Shown piece by piece: positions 17,547 through 25,565 of a stretch of DNA of 64,000 bases. Each line of letters begins with the position of its first letter. Positions within the stretch are counted from its first letter, which is position 1. A program made the translations under genes and the position numbers. The notes beneath the pieces are model-generated. The model saw only the letters and a list, made by a program, of their open reading frames with translations. It was not told where the DNA came from and searched no databases. Source of the DNA: Saccharothrix violaceirubra (GTDB taxonomy: Bacteria; Actinomycetota; Actinomycetes; Mycobacteriales; Pseudonocardiaceae); NCBI RefSeq assembly GCF_014203755.1, contig NZ_JACHJS010000001.1, positions 6,448,001 through 6,512,000 of the forward strand, given 5' to 3'.

Positions 17547-17932
17547 TACCGGCGGCACGCGCGACCCGCGTCCGGCGGTCGGCCGGCAGGAGTCGGGGCG
17601 GGGCCGGTGGGAACGGGGCCGGTGGGAACGGGCCGGCACGCTTCGGACGCGGGTTTCGCCGGGTTCGGGACCGGGAACGGAAAAGCACGGGAGCAGGGTG
17701 CCGCAGGTCGGACCAACGTCGTGGTCCGACCTCCCCCGACGACACCGCTGAGGAGACCCCCAGGACCCCTCAGCGGTCGGTCGACCGGACACCGGCCGAC
17801 TCGCAGCGGAGCTTGGCAGGGCAAGTCGTTAGGGTGGACTCCGCGGACCCGTCCGGTCCGCGAACCGGCTGGTCAACCGACCTCCCCCGGTTTTCCGGAC
17901 CGGAAGGCGGACCGCGAGGAGGCCCCCTGCCG
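17547..17932. other. Intergenic region with tandem G-rich repeat and two hairpins
   Basis: No gene is seen. Near 17600-17635 the unit GGGGCCGGTGGGAAC is repeated in tandem about two and a half times. A ten-base perfect stem (GGTCGGACCA / TGGTCCGACC) stands at 17706-17731, and a second stem (CCGCTGAGG / CCTCAGCGG) at 17745-17776. The hairpins may end the methyltransferase transcript. GAGGAGG at 17915-17921 belongs to the next gene. Confidence 0.55.
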
Positions 17933-20900
17933 ATGGCGAGTCCCGATCGCGGCGCGGGTCCACGCGCGGTGTTCGCGGAGCGGTTCGCGCTCCTGTACGC
18001 CGAAGCGGGCGACCCGCCCCTCAAACGGGTGACCGAGTCCGTCGGCCGGGCCAGGCGGCTCGACGAGCGCGGCCGGCCGGTGCGCGCGACCGCCCAGCGC
18101 GTCAGCGACTGGCGGCGCGGCCGCAATGTGCCGGCCCGTTTCCCGGCGTTGGCCGTGGTGCTGGAAATCCTGATCGGGGAAGCCCGGAAGAACCGCCCGC
18201 CGTCCATTCCCGACCTTTACGACCTGGACGTGTGGCGCGAACTCTGGGAAGCCGCACTGGCCAGTCCGGCGCTGCGCCCGGAGGACGAACCGCCCAGCAC
18301 GGACGAAATCGGGGTCTGCCCTTACCGCGGCCTCGCCGCGTTCCAGGCCGAGGATTCGAACTGGTTCTTCGGCCGGGAACGCAGTACCGCCGCCCTGGTC
18401 GACCGACTGCGCGCCGCCGCACTCGACGGCGGAATCGCGATGCTGGTCGGCGCCTCGGGCGCGGGCAAATCGTCGCTGGTCCGCGCCGGTGTCGTCCCGG
18501 CGATCGGCCGGGGCGCGCTCGACCTCCCCGGTTCACACGACTGGGTAACAGTCGTAGTCACGCCCGGTGCCGACCCGCTCAAGGAACTCCTCCGCCGCGT
18601 GCCCGAACTCGTCGACGTCGACGACGAGTCACCCGAACAGGTGCGAGCCGCGTTCGCCCGGCACGTCGCACGCACGGGCGGCGACCGGGTCGTCGTGGTC
18701 GTCGACCAGTTCGAAGAGGCGTTCACGCTTTGCCCGGACGACGACGCCGTACGCACCCTCGTCCGGGTCCTGCACGCCGCCTCGGGCGGTCCCGCCGTCG
18801 TCCTGCTGGGCGTGCGCGCCGACTTCTACGGCCGCTGCCTGGACTACCCGGAACTGGCCGACGCGCTCCAGCACCGCCAGCTCGTGCTCGGCCCGATGAC
18901 CTCCGCCGAGCTGCGCGAGGCCGTCACCCGCCCGGCCAAGGCCGCCGGGCTCGTCCTGGAGACCGGGCTGATCGACCTGCTGTGCCGCGACCTCGGCGTG
19001 CGCGACGGGCGGTCCGGGCCGGGCGGCGCGTACGACGCGGGCGCGTTGCCGCTGCTCTCCCACGCCCTGCTCGCCACCTGGCAACGCCGCCAGGCGGGCC
19101 GGCTCACGATCGCCGGCTACCGCGCGGCGGGCGGCATCCAGGGCGCGGTGGCGGCCACCGCCGAACGCGCCTGGGCGGACCTCGCGGCACCGGCGCAGGC
19201 CGCCGCGCGACCGCTGCTGCTGCGCCTGGTCCGCGTCGGCGAGGACAGCCAGGACACCCGGCGCCGCGCGACCCGCGCCGACCTCGTCGGCCACGCCGAC
19301 ACCCCGGCCGCCGTCGAGGAGGCGCTGGAGGTGCTGGCCCGCGCCCGGCTGGTCACGCTCGACGCGGGCTCGGTCGAGATCACCCACGAGGCGCTGCTCC
19401 AGGCCTGGCCGCGGCTGCGCACGTGGATCGACCAGGACCGGGCGGGCCAGTTGCTGCGTCAACGCCTGGAGGAGGACGCCACCACGTGGCACGCCCAGCA
19501 CCGCGACACGTCACTGCTCTACCGGGGCGCGCGGCTGGAGAACGCGCGGACCTGGGCGGACTCCGCCGGGCGGACCGCGCTGACGGCCGTCGCCCGCGAC
19601 TTCCTGGCGGTGTCCGGGCAGCACCGGCGTCGCAACGCGTTCGTCCGGCGTGGCGCGGTCGTGGTCGTGGCCGTCCTCGCGGTCATCGCGGTCACCGCCG
19701 CCGTGCTGGCCGTGCGGCAACGCGACGACGCGGTGTTCCGGCAGGTCGTCGCCGAGGCCGACCGGCTGCTCGACTCGGACCCGTCGCTGTCCGCCCAGCT
19801 CGACCTGGTCGCCCGGGACATGCGCCCGGACGACCACGACGTGCACAGCCGCCTGCTGTCCACGCAGGGCACGCCGCTGGCCACCCCCCTGGTCGGGCAC
19901 CAGGGTGCGGTGTACCTGACGTCGTTCTCGCCGGACGGCCGCACGCTGGCCACCGCGAGCTACGACAAGACCGTGCGGCTGTGGGACCTGTCCGACCCCG
20001 ACTCGCCCAAGCCGCTCGGCGTGCCGCTCCAGGCGCACAAGGGCTGGGTCAGCTCGGCGGTGTTCTCCCCCGACGGCCGCACGCTCGCGACCGCCGGCGA
20101 GGACGGCACGGTCCGGCTGTGGGACGTCGCCGACCCGATGAAGGTCCGGTCGCTGGGCGAGCCCCTCGCCGGCGACAACGGCACGATCTACCTGATCGCG
20201 TTCGCGCCGGACGGCCGCACGCTGGCCACCGCGAACGCCGACAAGTCCGCGCGGCTGTGGAACGTCGCCGACCCGACCGCGCCCGTGCCGCTCGGCGAAC
20301 CCCTGCGCGGGCACGCCGACCAGGTGCGCGCGGTCGCGTTCGCGCCGGACGGGCGCACGCTCGCGACCACGGGCGACGACGGCACGATCCGGCTGTGGGA
20401 CCTCGGTGCCACGCCGGCCCCGCTCGGCACCCCGCTGACCGGGCACGACGGGATCGTGCACTCGGTGGCGTTCAGCCCGGACGGCCGCGTGCTGGCCTCC
20501 GGCGGCGAGGACCGCACGGTCCGGCTGTGGAACGTGGTCGACCCGCACGCCGTCACCCCGCTGGGCCGGCCGCTGGCCGACCACGCGGGCGCGGTGTGGT
20601 CGGTGGCGTTCAGCCCGGACGGCCGGGTGCTCGCGTCGGGCGGCGCGGACGGCGCGGCCCGGCTGACCAACGTCGTCGACCCGACCCGGCCGCTGCCCAT
20701 CGGCCGACCGCTGACCGGTCGCAACGGCACGGTGTTCGCGGTGGCGTTCAGCCCGGACGGGTACCGGCTGGCGACCGGGTCGCAGGACACGGCCGTGCGG
20801 CTGTGGTCGTTGCCGCGCACGGTGTTGATCGGCCACTCCGCGCGCACGACCGGGCCGGTGTTCACGGCCGACGGGCGGCGGATGGTCACCGGCGCGGACG

Positions 20901-21841
20901 ACACGACCGTGCGGGTGTGGGACACCGCCGATCCGACGGCGCCGACGTCGTCGGCCGGGACCGTGACGTCGACGGGCGAGGTGGTGTGGGCGTTGACCGC
21001 CGACGACCGGACCCTGGTGACCGCGAGCGACCGGCACGTGCGGCTGTGGGAGTTCCCCGCCGCGGGCACGCCGCGGCCGTACGGTCCGCCGCTCGAGTTG
21101 GAGACGCGGTACACGTCCACGATCGCGCTGCACGGCGACCTGCTGGCCACCGGCTGGACCGACGACTCCGTGCAGCTGTGGGACGTGCGCGACCGGTCGG
21201 CGCCGCGGCGGGTGGGCGCGCCGCTGGTGGGCCACGGCGGGTACGTGCACTTCGCGCGGTTCACGCCGGACGGTCGGGTGCTGATCACCGGCAGCGCGGA
21301 CCACACGCTGCGGTTGTGGGACGTGCACGACCCCGCCGCCGCGCACCCGCTCGGCCGACCGTTGACCGGGCACACCGGCGCGATCCGGGACGGCGACGTC
21401 AGCCCGGACGGGCGGGTGCTCGCCACGGCGGGCGACGACAAGACGATCCGGTTGTGGGACCTGTCGGACCCGACGGCCGTGGTGCCGCTGGGCGGGCCGC
21501 TGGTGGGGCACGTCGAGGCGGTGGTCGGCGTGGCGTTCGCCCCGGACGGGCGCACGTTGGCCTCCGGCGGCGAGGACGGCGCGATCCGGCTGTGGGACGT
21601 GGCCGCGCGCACGGCCGTCGGGCAGGCGTTGACCGGGCACACCGGCGGGGTGCGCGAGGTGCGGTTCCACCCGGACGGCCGGACGCTGGTGTCGACCGGC
21701 GTGGACGCGACCGTGCGGGTGTGGCGGCTGGACCTCGGTCAAGTGGCGGCCCGGATCTGCGCGAAGACGAAGGGCGTGCTGCCGGAGGACGTGTGGCGCC
21801 GACACCTGTCCCAGCTCGACTACGCACCGCCATGCGGCTGA
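17933..21841 (+). CDS. STAND NTPase (nSTAND1) with N-terminal HTH-like region, one TM segment and 14 WD40 repeats
   Basis: The 1302-residue protein has an HTH-like N-terminus (residues 30-75, TAQRVSDWRRGRNVP). An nSTAND1 ATPase follows: CPYRGLAAFQAEDSNWFFGR, Walker A GASGAGKSS near residue 175 and Walker B VVVVVDQFEEAF near 260. A helical region to about 565 and one TM segment (GAVVVVAVLAVIAVTAAVLA, about 572-592) precede fourteen WD40 repeats from about 650 to the end, enough for two seven-bladed propellers. Such proteins are signal-transduction ATPases of the same broad class as NLR immune receptors; some act in phage defence. The blades are very alike (SPDGRTLAT, VRLWD). No effector domain is visible, so the output is unknown. 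Confidence 0.92.
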   Translation: MASPDRGAGPRAVFAERFALLYAEAGDPPLKRVTESVGRARRLDERGRPVRATAQRVSDWRRGRNVPARFPALAVVLEILIGEARKNRPPSIPDLYDLDVWRELWEAALASPALRPEDEPPSTDEIGVCPYRGLAAFQAEDSNWFFGRERSTAALVDRLRAAALDGGIAMLVGASGAGKSSLVRAGVVPAIGRGALDLPGSHDWVTVVVTPGADPLKELLRRVPELVDVDDESPEQVRAAFARHVARTGGDRVVVVVDQFEEAFTLCPDDDAVRTLVRVLHAASGGPAVVLLGVRADFYGRCLDYPELADALQHRQLVLGPMTSAELREAVTRPAKAAGLVLETGLIDLLCRDLGVRDGRSGPGGAYDAGALPLLSHALLATWQRRQAGRLTIAGYRAAGGIQGAVAATAERAWADLAAPAQAAARPLLLRLVRVGEDSQDTRRRATRADLVGHADTPAAVEEALEVLARARLVTLDAGSVEITHEALLQAWPRLRTWIDQDRAGQLLRQRLEEDATTWHAQHRDTSLLYRGARLENARTWADSAGRTALTAVARDFLAVSGQHRRRNAFVRRGAVVVVAVLAVIAVTAAVLAVRQRDDAVFRQVVAEADRLLDSDPSLSAQLDLVARDMRPDDHDVHSRLLSTQGTPLATPLVGHQGAVYLTSFSPDGRTLATASYDKTVRLWDLSDPDSPKPLGVPLQAHKGWVSSAVFSPDGRTLATAGEDGTVRLWDVADPMKVRSLGEPLAGDNGTIYLIAFAPDGRTLATANADKSARLWNVADPTAPVPLGEPLRGHADQVRAVAFAPDGRTLATTGDDGTIRLWDLGATPAPLGTPLTGHDGIVHSVAFSPDGRVLASGGEDRTVRLWNVVDPHAVTPLGRPLADHAGAVWSVAFSPDGRVLASGGADGAARLTNVVDPTRPLPIGRPLTGRNGTVFAVAFSPDGYRLATGSQDTAVRLWSLPRTVLIGHSARTTGPVFTADGRRMVTGADDTTVRVWDTADPTAPTSSAGTVTSTGEVVWALTADDRTLVTASDRHVRLWEFPAAGTPRPYGPPLELETRYTSTIALHGDLLATGWTDDSVQLWDVRDRSAPRRVGAPLVGHGGYVHFARFTPDGRVLITGSADHTLRLWDVHDPAAAHPLGRPLTGHTGAIRDGDVSPDGRVLATAGDDKTIRLWDLSDPTAVVPLGGPLVGHVEAVVGVAFAPDGRTLASGGEDGAIRLWDVAARTAVGQALTGHTGGVREVRFHPDGRTLVSTGVDATVRVWRLDLGQVAARICAKTKGVLPEDVWRRHLSQLDYAPPCG

Positions 21842-21893
21842 AAGCCACCCGGAGTAGTTGATATCGCACGCAAGGTCACTAGATTCGACGGTC

Positions 21894-22376
21894 ATGCGAC
21901 TCCTGGGCAGCCGCCGGACGGCCGTCGCCGTGCTCACCGCCGTTTCGGCCGTGTACATGGTGTTGGTGGTGCTGGGCAACGTGACCGACTACGGGACCAA
22001 CCGGGCGTTCGTCGAGCACGTGCTGGCGATGGACACGACGTTCCGGTCGCCCGACCTGATGTGGCGGGCGATCACCAGTCCCGCCGCGGTGACCGTCGCG
22101 TACGTGGCGATCATCGTCTGGGAGGCGGTGGACGCCCTGGTGTTCCTGGGCGCGCTGGTCGCCTGGATCCGCCGGGACGAGCGGGCCCGGGCGTTGGCGT
22201 CGCTGGGGTGGGTCATGCAGGTGCTGCTGTTCGGCCTGGGGTTCCTGGCGATCGGCGGCGAGTGGTTCGCGATGTGGCAGTCCTCGACGTGGAACGGCGT
22301 GACGGCGGCGACGCGGAACGTGGTGATCGCGCTGCTGGGCCTGGTGCTGGCGCACCTGCCCGACCGTTCTTCCTGA
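21894..22376 (+). CDS. DUF2165 family small membrane protein
   Basis: The 160-residue protein has four predicted membrane segments. It carries the family signature LGNVTDYGTNRAFVEHVLAM, then a loop with TTFRSPDLMWRAI, as in DUF2165 proteins. Function is unknown. The ATG at 21894 has no strong ribosome-binding sequence; the upstream open frame adds a non-family extension. It follows the STAND gene by 52 bases and may share its transcript. Confidence 0.85.
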   Translation: MRLLGSRRTAVAVLTAVSAVYMVLVVLGNVTDYGTNRAFVEHVLAMDTTFRSPDLMWRAITSPAAVTVAYVAIIVWEAVDALVFLGALVAWIRRDERARALASLGWVMQVLLFGLGFLAIGGEWFAMWQSSTWNGVTAATRNVVIALLGLVLAHLPDRSS

Positions 22377-22436
22377 TGCCGCGCGGGTTTTCGCGGAGTC
22401 GGTGTCAAGTCGGGAGGCAAGGGATAGCGTCCGGGT

Positions 22437-23633
22437 GTGACCGGTGACCTTCTGATCCGCTCGGTGCGGCCCTGGCCCGGGGACCCGGCCGAGCCGGTCG
22501 TCGACGTGCTGTGCCGGGACGGGCTGGTGGCGGCCACCGGCGTCGGGCTGGAGGTGCCCGACGGCGTCCCCGCGGTCGACGGCAAGGGCGGCGTGCTGCT
22601 GCCCTCCTTCACCGACGCGCACGCCCACCTCGATTCGACCCGGCTGGGACTGCCGTTCCGGCCGCACAGCGCGGGGACCGGGCTCGCCGAGCTGATCGAC
22701 AACGACCGGCGCAACTGGCGGTCGGCCGAGCAGGGCGTCGCCGAGCGGGCCACCCACACCCTCGGGCGCACGATCGCCGGCGGTGCCACGCACGTGCGCA
22801 GCCACGCCCAGGTCGACGTGGACTCGGGGTTGGCCAAGCTCGAAGGGGTGCTCGCCGCCCGCGAGGCGCACGCCGACCGGGCGCACGTCGAGGTCGTGGC
22901 GTTCCCGCAGTGCGGCATCCTGCGCGAGCGCGGGACCGCCGAGCTGCTGGACGCGGCGTTGCGGGCCGGTGCCGACGTCGTCGGCGGGCTCGACCCGGCG
23001 GGCTACGACCGCGATCCGGTGCGGCACCTCGACGTCGTGTTCGAACTCGCCGAACGGCATCAGTGCGGCGTGGACGTCCACCTGCACGACGTCGGATCGC
23101 TGGGCGCGTTCCAGGTCGAGCTGGTCTGCGAACGGGTCGCGGCGTTGGACATGCGCGGCCGGGTCACGATCAGCCACGCGTTCGCACTGTCCACTGTGGA
23201 CAGTGAGCGGCAACGGGAACTCGTCGACCTCCTGGCCGAGCACGACGTCGCCGTCACCACGGTCTCGCCCGGCGCGCGGGAGCCGTTGCCGCTCAGACAG
23301 CTCCGCTGGGCCGGCGTCCGGCTGGGGCTGGGCCAGGACGGGATCAGGGACTACTGGTCGCCCTACGGCAACGGCGACATGCTCGACCGCGCGTGGATGC
23401 TGGCCCACCGCAACGGTTTCCGGCAGGACGCGCTGGTCGAGATGTGCGTCGACATCGCGACGCGGGGCGGTGCCGCCGTGCTCGGCCGGACCCTGGGGCT
23501 CACCGAGGGAGCGCCCGCCGACCTCGTGGTGGTGCCCGGCGACACCGTCACCGCGGCGGTGATGGACCGCGCACCCCGCACGCTCGTCGTGCACGCGGGG
23601 CGCGTCGTCGCCGCCGAGGGGGAGTTGGTCTAG
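22437..23633 (+). CDS. Amidohydrolase, cytosine-deaminase-like
   Basis: The 398-residue protein has metal-binding DAHAHLDSTR near residue 60, then VDVHLHDVGSLG near 205, TISHAFALS near 245, and GLGQDGIRDYWSPYGNGDML near 300. These match the cytosine deaminase branch of the amidohydrolases (TIM barrel, one divalent metal). At the position of the catalytic Glu of E. coli CodA (HxxE) an Asp appears to stand (HLHD), so the substrate may differ from cytosine. GGGAGG lies about 23 bases before the GTG start. It converges on the oxidoreductase with a four-base overlap. Confidence 0.88.
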   Translation: MTGDLLIRSVRPWPGDPAEPVVDVLCRDGLVAATGVGLEVPDGVPAVDGKGGVLLPSFTDAHAHLDSTRLGLPFRPHSAGTGLAELIDNDRRNWRSAEQGVAERATHTLGRTIAGGATHVRSHAQVDVDSGLAKLEGVLAAREAHADRAHVEVVAFPQCGILRERGTAELLDAALRAGADVVGGLDPAGYDRDPVRHLDVVFELAERHQCGVDVHLHDVGSLGAFQVELVCERVAALDMRGRVTISHAFALSTVDSERQRELVDLLAEHDVAVTTVSPGAREPLPLRQLRWAGVRLGLGQDGIRDYWSPYGNGDMLDRAWMLAHRNGFRQDALVEMCVDIATRGGAAVLGRTLGLTEGAPADLVVVPGDTVTAAVMDRAPRTLVVHAGRVVAAEGELV

Positions 23634-24628
23634 AGGGCCACCACGGCCTTGCCGACGTTCTCTCCGCGCAACAGGCCGATGAACGCACCGGGCGTGTTCT
23701 CGAAGCCGTCGGTGATCGTCTCGCGGTACTTCAGGCCGCCGTCGGAAAGCCACGCGGACACGTCGCGCCGGAACGCCTCGCCGTACTCCTCCTCGTGGTC
23801 CCGCACGAGGTAGCCGCGCAGCGTGACCCGCTTTCCCACGACCAGTCCCAGGTTGCGCACGCCCACCGGCTCGGTGTTGTAGCCGGAGATCCAGCCGCAC
23901 AACGCGAAGCGGGCGTGGGCGTTCGCGACCTCCAGGGCCGCTTCGAGGTGCTCGCCGCCGACGTTGTCGAAGTACACGTCGACGCCGTCCGGCGCGGCCT
24001 CGCGCAACTGTCCGGCCAGGTCGCCGTCGTGGTAGTCGAACGCGGCGTCGAAGCCGAACTCCTCCACCAGCAGGCGCACCTTCTCCGGGCTGCCCGCGCT
24101 GCCCACGACCCGCCCGGCACCCAGCCGACGCGCGATCTGCCCCGCCGCCGCGCCGACCGCGCCCGCCGCGCCGGACACGAACACCGTGTCACCCGCACGG
24201 ACCGGCGCGATGCCGACCAGGCCGACGTACGCGGTCAGGCCGGGCATGCCGAGGATCCCGAGGTAGTGGCTCGACGGCGCGTCCAGGCGCTGCGCGGCCG
24301 AGGCGTCGACCAGCGCGTACTCCCGCCAGCCCAGGAAGTGCCAGACCGCGTCGCCGACCGCGAACTCGTCCGACCCGGACGCGACGACCTCGCCGACCGC
24401 GCCGCCCTCCAACGGCTCGCCGACCTCGAACGGCGCGATGTAGGACTCGCCGGCGTTCATCCGGCCCCGCATGTAGGGGTCGACGCTGAGGTAGCGGTTG
24501 CGCACCAGGATCTGCCCCGGACCCGGTTCGGGCACGGCGACCTCGGCCAGGGTGAAGTCCTCGCGGGTCGGGTAGCCGGTCGGCCGGGAGGCGAGGCGGA
24601 ACTCACGCGCGGTGGTGGGAGCGCTCAT
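23630..24628 (-). CDS. NADP-dependent MDR oxidoreductase (CurA/prostaglandin reductase type)
   Basis: The 332-residue protein has the LTH/PTGR layout: N-terminal RNRYLSVDPYMRGRMN, a nucleotide-binding VSGAAGAVGAAAGQIARRLG near residue 155, DVYFDNVGGEHLEAAL near 215, and FALCGWISGYNTE near 245. Zinc ligands are absent, as expected for this branch, which reduces activated C=C bonds of enones with NADPH. It is transcribed alone. Confidence 0.93.
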   Translation of the reverse strand: MSAPTTAREFRLASRPTGYPTREDFTLAEVAVPEPGPGQILVRNRYLSVDPYMRGRMNAGESYIAPFEVGEPLEGGAVGEVVASGSDEFAVGDAVWHFLGWREYALVDASAAQRLDAPSSHYLGILGMPGLTAYVGLVGIAPVRAGDTVFVSGAAGAVGAAAGQIARRLGAGRVVGSAGSPEKVRLLVEEFGFDAAFDYHDGDLAGQLREAAPDGVDVYFDNVGGEHLEAALEVANAHARFALCGWISGYNTEPVGVRNLGLVVGKRVTLRGYLVRDHEEEYGEAFRRDVSAWLSDGGLKYRETITDGFENTPGAFIGLLRGENVGKAVVAL

Positions 24629-24735
24629 GATCCTGGTCAGCGCCCGTGCGGTGCGGCCTGTTCCGACACACCGCTGTGACCTGCGTCTCGGTAAACCGCA
24701 TGACCGGGCGGTGCCGGACGTCTACCGTGCGGGGC

Positions 24736-25146
24736 ATGGAGATCCGCCGTGCCACGTCCGTGGCCGAGGTGCTCGCCGCCGGCCACCTGTTCGACGACAC
24801 GCCGCGCGAGGACGTCACCGCCACGTTCCTCGCCGAGGACCGGCAGCACCTGCTCATCGCCTACGTGGACGGGGAACCGGCCGGCTTCGTGTCCGGCAGC
24901 GAACTGCTCCACCCGGACAAGGGCGTGGAGATGTTCGTCAACGAACTCGGCGTCGACGACGCGTTCCTGCGCCGGGGCATCGGGTCCGCGCTCGTGGAAG
25001 CGCTGCTGGAGCTGTCGAAGGAGCGCGGCTGTCACGGCATGTGGACCGCGGTCGACGCGGACAACGAAGCCGCCCTGGCCCTGTACAAGGGTGTCGACGG
25101 CGACATGGACACCGGGGTCGCCGTCGTGACCTGGGACCTGCCTTAA
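24736..25146 (+). CDS. GNAT acetyltransferase, AAC(3)-I-like
   Basis: The 136-residue protein has the acetyl-CoA motif DDAFLRRGIGSALVEALLEL near residue 75 and a C-terminal AVDADNEAALALYKGVDGD. The N-terminal pattern resembles the AAC(3)-I aminoglycoside acetyltransferase group (LFDDTPRED), but similarity in short GNAT proteins is weak evidence of substrate. The ATG at 24736 is chosen because family homology begins there. It converges on the small operon gene at 25143 with a four-base overlap. Confidence 0.8.
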   Translation: MEIRRATSVAEVLAAGHLFDDTPREDVTATFLAEDRQHLLIAYVDGEPAGFVSGSELLHPDKGVEMFVNELGVDDAFLRRGIGSALVEALLELSKERGCHGMWTAVDADNEAALALYKGVDGDMDTGVAVVTWDLP

Positions 25147-25565
25147 CCCTTACGCCCGAACAGGGACCGCTTCTGGAGCGACTCGACCAGGTTCCGGTAC
25201 GCCGCGTCCATGGCCTGGACGTAGTCGTTCTGCGGCCGGGCCGGGACCTTCTCGTTCGGCGGCGGCACGGGCGTGATCGCGAACCAGCGCTCGTTCCACA
25301 GCGCCTCGACGGCCTGCTCCCACACGACCGACACGCCGACGCGGACGTCCCGTTCCTGCGCGATCGCCCGCGCCATCAGCTCCTGCGTCTCGATCAGCCG
25401 CCCGACGAGGTCGGCCACGCGGGCGCGGTCGGCGGTGCGCATGCGCTCCACCGCCTCGCCCGCCAGGCCGATGATCTCCTTGTACCGCTCGACCGCGCCG
25501 ACCCGGTCCTCGTCGGCACCGGCGGCGCGCTGCGCGGGCAGCGCGGACGTCCCCTCGCGGATCAT
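25143..25565 (-). CDS. Helical protein at the end of the FtsK-like operon, 140 residues
   Basis: The sequence is predicted to be mostly helical, with a long amphipathic stretch from RVGAVERYKEIIGLAGEAVE to ELMARAIAQERDVRVG. A Trp-rich patch (VWEQAVEALWNERWFA) and a Pro-rich turn (TPVPPPNEKVP) follow, then a basic tail (LQKRSLFGRKG). Its start overlaps the stop of the ATPase by four bases (ATGA), so production is coupled. No family is recognised. It may be an adaptor or substrate of the ATPase. Confidence 0.82.
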   Translation of the reverse strand: MIREGTSALPAQRAAGADEDRVGAVERYKEIIGLAGEAVERMRTADRARVADLVGRLIETQELMARAIAQERDVRVGVSVVWEQAVEALWNERWFAITPVPPPNEKVPARPQNDYVQAMDAAYRNLVESLQKRSLFGRKG

